In this document: positions 1 to 12,033 of the stretch, piece by piece | Position numbering within the stretch: the first letter of the stretch is position 1 | Layout: each line of letters begins with the position of its first letter | From: Peptoniphilus mikwangii | GTDB lineage: Bacteria; Bacillota; Clostridia; Tissierellales; Peptoniphilaceae | Length of the DNA: 64,000 nt | NCBI RefSeq assembly: GCF_000468535.1 | Contig: NZ_AUQY01000005.1 | Location: 1-64,000, forward strand | Direction: 5' to 3' | Made by a program: the position numbers and the translations under genes | The notes under the pieces: model-generated | Seen by the model: the letters and a program-made list of their open reading frames with translations, nothing else | What the model was told of the DNA's origin: nothing | The model's database searches: none

Positions 1-2996
1 TTGTTATCGTTCCAGGTCTTTTCGCCTTCGACATCAATTGTTTTCTTTTCGTTTTTAACCACATAGAATATGGCCTCGCCTCCAACTATAGTTAACTCAT
101 GTTCCGTTCCGTCAAGTATATAACCCAAAGGAGCCTCTATTTCTTTAATCTTATACTTTCCGGGATCAAGTTTTGGAGAAACAGCTTCACCGTTAGCATC
201 TGTAGTCAATTCAAAACTTGAACCGTCAGCAACTTTTGTAATTTTAAATTTCGCATTAGCTAATTTGGTTTGATTATCATCTGCATCAATTTTAATTATT
301 TTGATTTTTTGATTTAAGTCACCCTGGCCGCCACCGCCGGCTTGTGCACTTAAAAAGTAGCCGCTAGATGAACCATTCTCTTCATTACTTGTAAAACTTC
401 CTTTATTTTTCAATTTAAGCTGAGGAATATATGTGGATTTATATACCATCATAAATTGCTTACCACTGGTATTTCCAAGCATTTGGCTAAATTTAAACTC
501 AAACTTAGTGTTGTTGTTTGAAAATGTTATATGATTTTTCAGTTGATTATAATTATAGGTCTTTATAATCTTTGTTGCGGCACCAAATTCATCCATTTCC
601 ACCTCTTTCAACTCAAAGGTGTCAGGTAGGTAATGAATTCCCGGAGGAAGACTTCCCGAATCCACAAAAAGCTCATCCTTTATTACCACATTGTTGAAAT
701 TTCCTTTTTTGTGGTTGATACGGAGAACCCATTGTGCCTGATTTTCATTTCCGTTTACCTTCTCGCCCCATTTGTTGAACACTTCATTATTGAGAGTGGG
801 CTTTGGCCCTATGGGAACATCTATGCTGATGGAATTTCCCCCGATTGATACAGTAATAGTATTCGTCTGCCCCGCATTAATATTATGGTGCGCAAAGGTT
901 GCTCCTAAATACATGTCTCCATGTATGTTTTCTCTATTCACTACATAATCTGTAAAAGTAACCTTTACTGTTCCTCCGCCTGCTTCACCATTAGAGTCAA
1001 CATGTGCATTAGCAATTACAGTAGTACCATCCGGTGCATAAAGTGGAAAATCTACTACCGCTGCCGGTTGTGTCGGAAATTTAAACTGATTGGGCAGGGT
1101 GACAATAAAATAATCTCCCTCTTTTAATGTTTTTCCATAAGAACTTGCATCCCAATCCATTTCCAAACGGAACGTACTCCAATAGCCAAGCTGTGTTCCC
1201 GGAGGGATAGTATTGCCATCTTTATCCTTAATTTCAAACTTGGTAATTTTTACGTCTACACAGTTTAATGGTCCGGTATCTTTCGCTTCTCCAAGGAGAT
1301 TTTGAAGTGCAACAGTCGCTTCTAAAACGAATTCTCCTTTTACATCTTCTTTCCCCTCTACAGCCTTCGTAAAAGTTACTTTTATGTTACCGCCTCCGGT
1401 TGATTCCGGTGTAACGACAGCCTTTGCAATAACATCTGTTCCGTCAGGAGTTGGTATATCAAATTCCCTGTCAGTGAAAATATATGTTTTCGGCAAAGTT
1501 ACATTAAAGAAGTCTCCTTCTTTTAAGCCGGCACCATACATACTTGCATCCCATTCAATTGTCAACTGCACAGGTTTATTGATGTCAGGTATGTTCTCAA
1601 ATATATTATGCTCCTCAGGTCCTATGATTTTCGTCGTTATATCTTTCAATGCTTCTTTTGTATCTTCAGGTACTTCAGGAATATTTTGAGGTGTAACAGT
1701 CGCTTCTAAAAATACTTCTCCTTTTACATCCTCTTTCCCCTCTACAGTATTAGTAAAAGTTACTTTTATGTTACCGCCTCCGGTCGGTTCAGGTGTAATT
1801 ACAGCCTTTGCAATAACATCTGCATAGTCGGGAGTTGGTATATCAAATTCACCATAAGCGAAAACATATTCTTTCGGTAAAAGTACATTAAAGAAGTCTC
1901 CTTCTTTTAAGCCGGCATACATGCTTGCATCCCACTTCATTTTCAACTTCACTTGTTGATTGATATTGGATTCATCCTCCGGTGTATTTTCTTTCGGTGC
2001 AACTATTTCAGACACTGTAATTTCTGTCTTTACATCTTTCAATTCCTCTCTTATATCTTCAGATACTTCAGGAATATTTTGAGGTGCAACAGTCGCTTCT
2101 AAAAATACTTCTCCTTTTATATTATCTTTTTCCTCTACATACTTCGTAAAGGTTACTTTTATGTTACCGCCTCCAGTTGGTTCAGGTGTAATTACAGCCT
2201 TTGCAATAACATCTGCATAGTCGGGAGTTGGTATATCAAATTCCCCATAAGTAAAAATATATTCTTTCGGTAAAAGTACATTAAAGAAATCCCCTTCTTT
2301 TAAGTCGGCACCATACATACTTGCATCCCATTTAATTGTCAATTGCACTTGTTGATTGATGTCAGGTTCACCCACTGTAATTTCAGTTTTTACTTCAAGT
2401 CCAAGTTCGTTCTTTAAAATATTTCCCTCTTCCATACTTTTAATATTTTTTAAAAATTGTGGAATTGCATCTTCAGGCGACACTCTTACGTCAATATTTA
2501 CATTATTTGAATTTGGCTGCACTTCACTCTTATTTTCAGATTCTGTTATTTCGTCATTCATATCAGCTTTTCCTATTTCCGGTAAGGCTTCTTTATCAGA
2601 ATCTTCATTTTTTAATTCCGGTATTGCAGCTTCCAATTCGTTATTTTGAACTTCATTCTCATCCGGATATATGAAGTCCGGCTCCTCCATAGGTATCGGC
2701 TCTCCGTTTGGAGGTATAAAATTTGGAATCTGCTCTATAGGCATCATTTCGCCATGTGGCTGCATACCCCATCCCGGTGGATTTTGCATCATTTCGCCAT
2801 GTGGCGGAAAATCAGGTGGTATTTCTCCCGGAAATACCTCTCCATGCATCGGCGGCATGAATCTTTGCATCTCATTAGCTTCCATTCCATTTAAATTGAA
2901 ATTATCCATATTTGCATATGCAGATCCTGCCTGGAACAACACACTGCACATCATAATGAATGAAAGCATAAAAGATAGTATTTTCTTACTATTCAT
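1..2996 (-). CDS. Large secreted Cna/collagen-binding type surface adhesin (C-terminus beyond window)
   Basis: About 998 codons are visible and the gene runs off the left edge. Start ATG 2996-2994 follows a strong AGGAGG (3002-3007). Residues 1-26 are a signal peptide ending AYA. Residues about 45-100 are Pro/Met-rich with repeated PHGEMM, followed by an acidic linker. Four related modules of about 130 residues follow, with the landmark Trp-Asp-Ala/Pro-Ser near residues 223, 355, 482 and 615; each carries a GD(F/Y)F..LP core and a GGG.(I/V)KVTFT strand, typical of collagen-binding Ig-like adhesin domains. Another adhesin-like domain spans about 715-860. A CnaB/prealbumin-like domain (KLANAKFKI, then LDPGKYKIKEIEAPLGY) lies near 885-975, and a second begins at the edge with KTWNDN. 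I infer a sortase-anchored wall adhesin; the LPXTG tail is not in view. The ligand cannot be told. Confidence 0.85.
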   Translation of the reverse strand, partial: MNSKKILSFMLSFIMMCSVLFQAGSAYANMDNFNLNGMEANEMQRFMPPMHGEVFPGEIPPDFPPHGEMMQNPPGWGMQPHGEMMPIEQIPNFIPPNGEPIPMEEPDFIYPDENEVQNNELEAAIPELKNEDSDKEALPEIGKADMNDEITESENKSEVQPNSNNVNIDVRVSPEDAIPQFLKNIKSMEEGNILKNELGLEVKTEITVGEPDINQQVQLTIKWDASMYGADLKEGDFFNVLLPKEYIFTYGEFDIPTPDYADVIAKAVITPEPTGGGNIKVTFTKYVEEKDNIKGEVFLEATVAPQNIPEVSEDIREELKDVKTEITVSEIVAPKENTPEDESNINQQVKLKMKWDASMYAGLKEGDFFNVLLPKEYVFAYGEFDIPTPDYADVIAKAVITPEPTGGGNIKVTFTNTVEGKEDVKGEVFLEATVTPQNIPEVPEDTKEALKDITTKIIGPEEHNIFENIPDINKPVQLTIEWDASMYGAGLKEGDFFNVTLPKTYIFTDREFDIPTPDGTDVIAKAVVTPESTGGGNIKVTFTKAVEGKEDVKGEFVLEATVALQNLLGEAKDTGPLNCVDVKITKFEIKDKDGNTIPPGTQLGYWSTFRLEMDWDASSYGKTLKEGDYFIVTLPNQFKFPTQPAAVVDFPLYAPDGTTVIANAHVDSNGEAGGGTVKVTFTDYVVNRENIHGDMYLGATFAHHNINAGQTNTITVSIGGNSISIDVPIGPKPTLNNEVFNKWGEKVNGNENQAQWVLRINHKKGNFNNVVIKDELFVDSGSLPPGIHYLPDTFELKEVEMDEFGAATKIIKTYNYNQLKNHITFSNNNTKFEFKFSQMLGNTSGKQFMMVYKSTYIPQLKLKNKGSFTSNEENGSSSGYFLSAQAGGGGQGDLNQKIKIIKIDADDNQTKLANAKFKITKVADGSSFELTTDANGEAVSPKLDPGKYKIKEIEAPLGYILDGTEHELTIVGGEAIFYVVKNEKKTIDVEGEKTWNDN

Positions 2997-3041
2997 ATAA
3001 AATCCTCCTACATATTTAATATTAATTATTAGTTAACTTTT

Positions 3042-3070
3042 ATAATATCATCAAATAAGTATATTTTCAA
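3042..3070 (-). promoter_or_regulatory. Sigma-A promoter of the adhesin gene
   Basis: On the minus strand TTGAAA (3070-3065), a 17-base spacer and TATTAT (3047-3042) precede the adhesin start by about 45 bases, giving a 5' UTR of roughly 35 bases that ends in the AGGAGG site. Confidence 0.6.
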
Positions 3071-3640
3071 TCTAATTATCATACACTTATAAAAAACCGT
3101 TTAGTTTAACTGTAGAGATATATCAAACTTAAAAAATACTTTGACAACCAATTAAAAATTTTAAAATCAAGAATTGTTTTAATTTTCTTAATGTTTAATT
3201 TCTCATTTAATATTCAATTTATTAGTTTAATATTTCGTTCTTATAATCCCACTTTTTTGCTTTTTAATTAGATCTATTTTTGCTCTTTCCAACTCTTTAT
3301 TTTTCTTTTATTTCACACTTATTCATCAATCTACATCTTTTCTTTAATTTCAATTTAATCATTATTTTATAATCTGATTTAAATTATTTTTCTTAAATTA
3401 CGACCATATATTTAACAACTTTTTTCAATTTACCTCTTTACAAACTAATTTATTTATATTATACTAAGTACAGTTAGTGATATTAACTATCAATTAACTA
3501 TATTACACCCATTTATGGCTAATGTTGCATAACATAGCTATACTAATTAATCTAAAGGATACCCCCCTTAAGATTAAAAATAAAATTTTATACCAGTCTT
3601 ATTTTCCATCCTCTCCTTTCATATTCGTATGGACGGAAAA
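3071..3640. other. AT-rich intergenic stretch without a recognisable gene
   Basis: Very AT-rich spacer between the adhesin promoter and the terminator of the glycerol operon. I see no long open frame, RNA gene or repeat in it. A short C-run (ACCCCCCTT) lies near 3560 without visible dyad. Confidence 0.6.
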
Positions 3641-3678
3641 TAAAAAAATTAAGGTTGAGTCCTCCCAAACTCAACCTT
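3641..3678 (-). terminator. Rho-independent terminator of the glycerol operon
   Basis: Minus-strand arms AAGGTTGAGT (3678-3669) and ACTCAACCTT (3660-3651) form a 10-bp perfect stem with an 8-base loop. A T-rich tract (AATTTTTTTA) follows at 3650-3641. It sits 13 bases after the DUF1667 stop codon and closes the long minus-strand operon. Confidence 0.9.
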
Positions 3679-3691
3679 TTTTATTTTAATT

Positions 3692-4060
3692 TTATTTTAT
3701 GATAACATTTGATGTTGCAATAATATTCACATTTGTATTACATACATTTTTTAAAACTATATAGCCTATTTCAACGGGCGCTTTTATTTGTACTCTATTT
3801 ATTTCTTCCATTATATTAAATATTTTATCTTTGGGTATCGGCATTTCAGTTTTAACACTGACTATCGGCATTATTCCACCAATTACTCTTACGGTTGAAC
3901 ATACCATTCTCTTTGGATTCTTAACTTCATCTTTTGCATACAATTCTCCTCTTTTACAATTGTTTCCTTCAATTGATAAAAGATTTTTTTCATTATCCAC
4001 TTTAAGCTTCATCATACAACCCATCGGACAGCTTATACAAGTCATATTTAATTCTTTCAT
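3692..4060 (-). CDS. DUF1667 Cys-rich protein of the glycerol-3-phosphate oxidation cluster
   Basis: A 122-residue cytoplasmic protein. It begins with a CISCPMGC motif (residues 9-16) and has a further Cys in GNNCKRGE, a pattern suited to an Fe-S site. This is the DUF1667 family, which is habitually encoded next to GlpA-like and NAD/FAD-dependent oxidoreductases. Its ATG overlaps the stop of the upstream FAD oxidoreductase by 4 bases, so translation is coupled. I infer that it is a small electron-transfer or assembly subunit of the preceding dehydrogenase. The biochemical role is not established from sequence. Last gene of the operon. Confidence 0.85.
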   Translation of the reverse strand: MKELNMTCISCPMGCMMKLKVDNEKNLLSIEGNNCKRGELYAKDEVKNPKRMVCSTVRVIGGIMPIVSVKTEMPIPKDKIFNIMEEINRVQIKAPVEIGYIVLKNVCNTNVNIIATSNVIIK

Positions 4061-5319
4061 TCCGCATCCTCCACAGATATTCTTATTTCTTTAAGTTCTC
4101 CATATTTTTTGAGTTCATCTCTCTTTATAATTATCTGTTCCATTTCTGCAGGAGCAAGTATTTTTTTCTTTTTTGTCATTATTTTTTCATCATTAAAATA
4201 TACACAGATATTTTTATTTTTATATACGTTCAAAACTCTAAATCTCAATGTAATTTTTTCATTTTCATTTTGCTTATCTATATATTTCGGAACTATATAT
4301 CTAACTCCATCTCTCGGAATTGTCACGATTTTTTCTCTTCCTTGTTTCATTCCGGATTTTACATATTTTGCTGCAAAAAATCCAGCCATGGCAGCTTCCT
4401 CTGAAACATAATCTACAAGATCATGAACATGCAATACGTTCCCGCATGCAAATACCCCGTCTATGTTTGTCATAAGATTATCCGATACTACAGGCCCTCT
4501 TGTCACAGGATCTATTTCTACTCCCATCATATTTGAAAGTTCATTTTCGGGTATTAATCCGCATGACAATAAAATTGTATCACAGCTGTAGTATTCTTCT
4601 GTTCCCTCAATTGTCCTTAATTTTTCGTCAACCTCCGCTATTACTACTCCTTCTACTCTATTTTTTCCCTTTATTTCAACTATTGTATAGCTAAGTTTTA
4701 AAGGAATATCATAATCATCTAAACACTGAACTATATTTCTCTTAAGTCCGCTTGAATAGGGCATAAGTTCCGCTACAACTTTTACTTTTGCCCCTTCAAG
4801 AGACATCCTTCTTGCCATTATAAGTCCTATATCACCTGAACCGAGTATTACCACTTCTTTTCCGGGCATTATGCCTTCCATATTTATAAGCCTTTGTGCC
4901 GTACCTGCCGTATAAATTCCTGCCGGTCTATATCCCGGTATATTAAGCGAACCTCGTGGCCTTTCTCTACACCCCATTGCAAGTATTACAGCTTTTGCTT
5001 TTATGTTTTCAATAGAGTTTTCATTCATTATTGTAAGTATTTTATCATTTGTTATATTTAAAACTATTGTACTCGGTAAATATTCTATATTTTTTTCTAC
5101 AAGCTGTTTTACAAATCTATCTGCATATTCAGGTCCTGTTAATTCTTCCTTAAATGTGTGAAGTCCAAAACCGTTGTGTATACATTGATTTAAAATTCCT
5201 CCAAGCACTCTGTCTCTTTCTAAAAGCAATATACTTTCTATTCCGTCTTCTCTTGCTTTAATTGCAGCACTTAATCCGGCAGGGCCTCCTCCTACTATTA
5301 CTATATCATATTCTCTCAT
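4057..5319 (-). CDS. FAD/NAD(P)-dependent oxidoreductase, partner of the GlpA-like dehydrogenase
   Basis: A 420-residue pyridine-nucleotide-disulfide type oxidoreductase. An N-terminal FAD-binding GGGPAGLSAA lies near residue 11, and a second Rossmann motif GSGDIG near residue 160 binds the pyridine nucleotide. The FAD-proximal FACGNVLHVHDLVDYVSEEA segment lies near residue 290. A C-terminal region of about 90 residues lacks obvious motifs. The start follows a GAGGG site 9 bases after the GlpA-like gene. This FAD protein, a GlpA-like protein and DUF1667 form a common trio in anaerobic Firmicutes. I infer transfer of electrons from glycerol-3-phosphate to NAD or a membrane acceptor. Confidence 0.85.
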   Translation of the reverse strand: MREYDIVIVGGGPAGLSAAIKAREDGIESILLLERDRVLGGILNQCIHNGFGLHTFKEELTGPEYADRFVKQLVEKNIEYLPSTIVLNITNDKILTIMNENSIENIKAKAVILAMGCRERPRGSLNIPGYRPAGIYTAGTAQRLINMEGIMPGKEVVILGSGDIGLIMARRMSLEGAKVKVVAELMPYSSGLKRNIVQCLDDYDIPLKLSYTIVEIKGKNRVEGVVIAEVDEKLRTIEGTEEYYSCDTILLSCGLIPENELSNMMGVEIDPVTRGPVVSDNLMTNIDGVFACGNVLHVHDLVDYVSEEAAMAGFFAAKYVKSGMKQGREKIVTIPRDGVRYIVPKYIDKQNENEKITLRFRVLNVYKNKNICVYFNDEKIMTKKKKILAPAEMEQIIIKRDELKKYGELKEIRISVEDAE

Positions 5320-5328
5320 GGCTATCCC

Positions 5329-6756
5329 TCACTTAGTATGACCGATTGCTACTTTTGATAAAGGTGAATTTTTCACAACTTCAGCTTCATCAATTCCCAA
5401 TTCTCTTGCAAGTATTTGTATTATTTTCGGTGTACAAAATCCCGCCTGGCATCTTCCCGCCATTGCTCTTGTTCTTCTCTTAACTCCATCTAATGTTTTT
5501 GCACCGAGCGGTCTTCTTATTGCATCTATAATTTCAGCTTCCGTTACCTTTTCACATCTGCAAACTATTGAGCCATATTTAGGATTTTCAATTATTTTTT
5601 CAGAATGCTGTTTCATTGTCATATTTCTTGTAAATTCAATTCCCTTTCTTTTGGCGATAAAATTATCATTTATCTCAAACTTATATTTTTCTGAAAGTAT
5701 TTTTGCCATCATTTTCCCGATTGCAGGAGATGCTGTGAGTCCCGGTGATTCAATTCCCGCAATGTCAAAAAAGTTTTCTGCATCTTTTACTTCGCCTATT
5801 ATAAAATCATGTTTGTCTTCATGAGCTCTAAGTCCGCAAAATGATGTTATGACTAAATTAAACGGTATATTCTTTACAGATTTTTGTACTTCTTTAATTA
5901 AAGTGTCAAAATCTTCCTTGATTGTCGATGTATTTTCTTTATCTTCAATATCTACCGCTGTAGGACCTATCAATAAATTACCATCTACTGTAGGACTGGC
6001 AAGTATTCCCTTTCCTTTTGATGTGGGTAGTGGAAATACGGTGTGATTAATGTGTCCTTTTGCTTCCTTATCAAGCAGCAAATAATTACCCCTTCTTGCT
6101 GTTATATGGATTTTTTCATCTGAAACCATGTTGTGAAACACATCTGCATATACTCCGGCAGCATTTACTACTGCACGAGTCTGAAATATTTCATCTTTTG
6201 TGATTACATCCCAACCGTAGTTTCTCTTTTTTAGTTCTACTACCTCTTTATTAAATTTAAATTTCACTCCGTTTGTATGTGCGTTTTCCGCAAGTGCTAT
6301 GTTTAAACTGAATGGACAAACTATTCCGGCAACTTTACAATGAAGCGCTGCTATTGCTTCATTTCCTATATTCGGCTCAAGTTCAAGGAGTCTTTTTCTG
6401 TCTATAACCTCAAGTCCATCAACTCCATTCATTTCCCCGCGTTTTTTAAGCTCGTGAAGTTTGGCTATTCCATCTTCCTCAAAACAAACTACAAGAGAAC
6501 CTATTCTTTCAAACGGAAAATCAAGCTCTTCCGATAAATCTCCCATAATTTTATTTCCCTCTACATTCAGTTTAGCCATTAGCGAGCCTTCTTTTGCATC
6601 ATATCCCCCATGCACAATTCCTGAATTTGCCTTTGATGTTCCGCTACAGACATCTTCTTCTTTTTCAAGTACCAAAAATTTTCCCTTATATCTTGAAAGC
6701 TCTCTTGCAGTTGCACTTCCGCTTACCCCTGCACCTATTATGATTACATCTATCAT
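5329..6756 (-). CDS. GlpA-like FAD-dependent glycerol-3-phosphate dehydrogenase with C-terminal [2Fe-2S] domain
   Basis: A 475-residue protein. The chosen ATG (6756) sits 7 bases after GGAAGGAG (6770-6763) and starts MIDVIIIGAG; an in-frame ATG 33 bases upstream has no ribosome site and lies beside a terminator T-tract. The FAD-binding GAGVSGSATARE is at residues 9-20. A DAO oxidase-type domain runs to about 370. The C-terminal BFD-like [2Fe-2S] domain has CRC near 405 and GRCQAGFC near 440, supplying four Cys ligands. The family oxidises glycerol-3-phosphate to dihydroxyacetone phosphate. Alternative members are 2-hydroxyglutarate oxidases, but glpK just upstream favours glycerol-3-phosphate. 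Confidence 0.88.
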   Translation of the reverse strand: MIDVIIIGAGVSGSATARELSRYKGKFLVLEKEEDVCSGTSKANSGIVHGGYDAKEGSLMAKLNVEGNKIMGDLSEELDFPFERIGSLVVCFEEDGIAKLHELKKRGEMNGVDGLEVIDRKRLLELEPNIGNEAIAALHCKVAGIVCPFSLNIALAENAHTNGVKFKFNKEVVELKKRNYGWDVITKDEIFQTRAVVNAAGVYADVFHNMVSDEKIHITARRGNYLLLDKEAKGHINHTVFPLPTSKGKGILASPTVDGNLLIGPTAVDIEDKENTSTIKEDFDTLIKEVQKSVKNIPFNLVITSFCGLRAHEDKHDFIIGEVKDAENFFDIAGIESPGLTASPAIGKMMAKILSEKYKFEINDNFIAKRKGIEFTRNMTMKQHSEKIIENPKYGSIVCRCEKVTEAEIIDAIRRPLGAKTLDGVKRRTRAMAGRCQAGFCTPKIIQILARELGIDEAEVVKNSPLSKVAIGHTK

Positions 6757-6772
6757 AGTTCTCTCCTTCCAT

Positions 6773-6813
6773 AAAAAACGGCAAGACAAAACTACCTAAA
6801 GTTCTATCTTGCC
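6773..6813 (-). terminator. Intra-operon terminator/attenuator between glpK and the GlpA-like gene
   Basis: On the minus strand GGCAAGATAGAAC (6813-6801) can pair with GTTTTGTCTTGCC (6792-6780), a 13-bp stem with G-U pairs and an 8-base loop, followed by GTTTTTTA (to 6773). It lies in the 76-base gap after glpK, ahead of the next ribosome site. It probably lowers expression of the last three genes. Confidence 0.8.
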
Positions 6814-6832
6814 AATCTCGTAATCTCACGGC

Positions 6833-9110
<2,278 letters not shown>

Positions 9111-9114
<4 letters not shown>

Positions 9115-10409
9115 CCGATCAACTCCGGTAAAAATGTAATTAATATCGGACAATATGTCACTATCAATAATACGACTAACAGTGCCAAAATAAACGGCCA
9201 CACTTCTTTTACAAATCCGCCTATCGTACAGTTGGTTATTCCGCACACTGTAAACATCATTGAACCGAAAGGAGGTGTTATTCCCCCAAGCATTATATTT
9301 ACTATAATTATCATACCGAAATGTAACGGATCAACTCCAAGTTGTACCATTAACGGTACTAAAAGCGGTGCTGTTATAACCATTGCAGCTCCACCCTCTA
9401 TAAACATTCCAAGTATCAAAAGTATAACATTGCAGAATGCAAGCATTAAATATTTATTTGTTGTTATTCCGAGCATGGTTTGAGTAAGTTTTTGAGGTAT
9501 TCCTTCCCAGCTCAAATAGTATCCGAATACATTTGCCGCAACTATTATAAGCACAACAGAACCTGTACCGTATACCGTTTCTTTAAATATTTCAATAAAA
9601 TCGCTCCACTTAAGCTTTTTATATATAAATTTACCTACAATAACAGTATATAAAATTGCAATTGCTCCGGCTTCAGACGGAGTTATCATTCCTATTCTTA
9701 TACTCGCTATTATCCCAAACGGAAATAACAATGCCCAGATTGATTTACCCGCCTGGGTAAAAATTTCTCCCGCTGTAGCTTTCTTTTCTCTTGTAGGACT
9801 ATAATCTCTCTTATGAGCTATTAATGCAACTGTTATCATTAGTGCAACACTCATCAAAACTCCCGGAACATAACCTGCAATAAACATTTTACTTACAGAA
9901 ACACTGGCTATTATTCCATAAATTATAAGATTTATTCCCGGAGGTATCACAGGTGTAACTGCTGATGATGCGGCAGTGATGGCTGAAGAAAATTCTTTTG
10001 AATATCCTTTTCTCTCCATTTCAGGCACAAGCATTTTAGCTTCCATAGCCGCATCCGCATTTGCAGAACCTGAAACCCCGCCCATGAGCAAACTTAAAAC
10101 TATATTTACATGTCCAAGTCCGCCTTTTAAGTGTCCTGTGAGTACATCTGCAAATTCCATCAACTTTTCACTAATTCCTGAATAATTCATTATTGAACCT
10201 GCCATTATAAAAAACGGTATGGCAAGCAGAGAGAAATTTTGAGTACTGCTTACAAATTTTTGAAATACTAATACTGCACTTGTTCCTGAATCTATAAATA
10301 AAAAATAAAATAGCGTTGAGCCGAATAAGGCAAATACAATAGGAACGCTTGAAAAGTATAGTATTAATACTATAAGTATCGGAAGTAAAGATATAAAAGT
10401 AGTATTCAT
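9111..10409 (-). CDS. dctM: TRAP transporter large permease subunit
   Basis: A 432-residue DctM-type membrane protein with about 12 hydrophobic segments. The family's GGVSGSANADAAME and PPGINLIIYG stretches occur near residues 110 and 155, and the C-terminal GGITPPFG motif near 375. It is the ion-coupled channel subunit of a tripartite ATP-independent periplasmic-type transporter. Its start overlaps the dctQ stop by 4 bases. Its stop overlaps the HAD gene by 4 bases. The full P-Q-M set is present in order, so the system looks functional. Confidence 0.95.
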
Positions 10410-10876
10410 ATAGATCCTCCCTTTAATTTTTTAGTATCTTTAAATAAAATTTGAATTGTCCTAAGTGTCATAAGTACAAATCCTATAACTATTGCAGAAG
10501 ATATATATGCTGATGATATAGCAAGAACCGGTGTAGGTTTTTTATATGTTGTCTGAACATATTTTATGCTAAGTATTGTCAAAAATATCATTACTACAAG
10601 TAATATCAAATCCACAATTATTTGAACTATGTCTCTGTTCTTTCCGTTTAAATATTTTACTATCAGATCTATACCTATGTGCTGTCCTCTTTTATATGCT
10701 GCCGCAGCTCCTATATAAACCGTCCACACAAAACAGCCTGTTGCAACTTCCTCAGACCACGGTATCCCTGTTTTTAAAAAATATCTTGTAAAAATATTCA
10801 AAAGAACTAATATAAGAGTAACCATCATAAAAATTGATGATGTAATCTCTTCAAGATTTTTAAATAATTTTTTCAA
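10406..10876 (-). CDS. dctQ: TRAP transporter small permease subunit
   Basis: A 156-residue membrane protein with four hydrophobic segments and the DctQ landmark TGIPWSEEVATGCFVW near residues 36-51. The start is TTG (10876-10874), preceded at some distance by AAAGGG (10894-10889). No ATG start fits better. The gene follows dctP after a GC-rich hairpin, which may set the ratio of binding protein to permease. Confidence 0.9.
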   Translation of the reverse strand: MKKLFKNLEEITSSIFMMVTLILVLLNIFTRYFLKTGIPWSEEVATGCFVWTVYIGAAAAYKRGQHIGIDLIVKYLNGKNRDIVQIIVDLILLVVMIFLTILSIKYVQTTYKKPTPVLAISSAYISSAIVIGFVLMTLRTIQILFKDTKKLKGGSI

Positions 10877-10904
10877 AGTAGTAAGCCCTTTCTTTATAAA
10901 TAAT

Positions 10905-10923
10905 GGGGGAGAGACTCTCCCCC
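10905..10923 (-). terminator. GC-rich hairpin between dctP and dctQ
   Basis: Palindrome GGGGGAGAG-A-CTCTCCCCC, 7 bases after the dctP stop, forms at least an 8-bp G/C-rich stem. Only a weak T-rich tail (ATTATTTAT) follows on the minus strand. It is more likely an mRNA-stabilising or partial-terminator element that keeps dctP transcripts in excess than a full terminator. Confidence 0.7.
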
Positions 10924-10930
10924 TATTACA

Positions 10931-11986
10931 TTATTTCATTTTTGCAATTTCATCTAATAATTTTTGATAGATGTCAGGTGAAATTCCTTCCATTTTTTCA
11001 AATACTACCTTAGTTGCTTCTTGGAATGCCGGAAGATTTACTTCGTTAAATGCAATTCCCTTTTCTTCAAGATATTTTACTTGTGCATCATAATTTGTCT
11101 TAACATTTGATGTCATTTCTTGAGCGTTCTTTGTAAATTCTTCTTGAATTATTTCTTGATACTCTTTAGGAATTTTGTTAAATACATCTTTATTAATATA
11201 AATTCCGCAAGTTCCCAAGAAGTGCTTTGTAAGTCCTACATTTTTAACTACTTCAGCACTGCCGTTTGCAGTCATGGCATCTACTGTTCCTTCAAGTCCG
11301 TCTACAACGCCTTGTTGCACAGCACTTATAGTTTCTGAGAATGCCATTGGTGTAGCTGTTGCTCCCATTGCATTAATAGTATCAATAAAAATTTGACTTC
11401 CCGGAACTCTGATTTTCATTCCCTTTAAATCTGCAGGTTCTTTAATTTCCTTATTTGTCATCATATTTCTGAATCCAAATACATAGTCAAGTGCAAGAAC
11501 TTTGATTCCATGTTCATCTTCAGCTTTCTTGATCATATCTTGAACAAGATCTGTCTTAATCATATTTGTATATTGATCAATATCAGAATAAATGAATGGT
11601 CCTACTAATGCTTTAAAGTCCGGTACATAGTCTCCTAAATAAGAAGGGTCTTCAACAGATATAAAATCCGCTCCGTTGTAAACTTGTTCCAAACCATCTT
11701 TATATGTCGGAAGTTGTCCTTGAGGATAAGTCTGAATTTCTACTGCCCCGTTAGTTCTCTCATAAATTGCCTTTGCTGCTGCATCTGTTGACTTTGTAAG
11801 TTGTTCTTCAGGAGCAAATACATGGCTTAGTTTAAGAACTATTTTAAAGTCCTTAATTTCTGCTGACTGTTCTTCTTTTGCAGGCTCATTTGCAGATGCC
11901 TGTTCTGCTGTGTTGTTCTTTTTACCGCATCCTACTGCAAGCAGCATAAGTGCAAGTAAAAGTCCTAATACTTTTGCTTTCTTCAT
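10931..11986 (-). CDS. dctP: TRAP transporter solute-binding lipoprotein
   Basis: A 351-residue secreted protein. The signal peptide ends in a lipobox, LLAVGCGKK, with Cys at residue 20, so it is tethered to the outer face of the membrane, as expected in a Gram-positive cell. The DctP fold is shown by the KLSHVFAPEEQLTKS start of the mature domain, the central NKEIKEPADLKGMKIRVPGS, where the Arg usually contacts a substrate carboxylate, and AMGATATPMAFSE. Start ATG follows AAAGGGG. Known ligands of the family are mostly organic acids; the glp context suggests a glycerol-phosphate or related anion. That ligand is inference. Confidence 0.93.
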   Translation of the reverse strand: MKKAKVLGLLLALMLLAVGCGKKNNTAEQASANEPAKEEQSAEIKDFKIVLKLSHVFAPEEQLTKSTDAAAKAIYERTNGAVEIQTYPQGQLPTYKDGLEQVYNGADFISVEDPSYLGDYVPDFKALVGPFIYSDIDQYTNMIKTDLVQDMIKKAEDEHGIKVLALDYVFGFRNMMTNKEIKEPADLKGMKIRVPGSQIFIDTINAMGATATPMAFSETISAVQQGVVDGLEGTVDAMTANGSAEVVKNVGLTKHFLGTCGIYINKDVFNKIPKEYQEIIQEEFTKNAQEMTSNVKTNYDAQVKYLEEKGIAFNEVNLPAFQEATKVVFEKMEGISPDIYQKLLDEIAKMK

Positions 11987-12033
11987 TGATTTTTCCCCTT
12001 TCTAATTTTAATTTTATTATAAATAATAAAATC

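Noticed and set aside
2740-2830. Direct repeats TTTCGCCATGTGG in the adhesin region
   Set aside because: They encode the repeated PHGEMM peptide and are in frame, so they are part of the gene.
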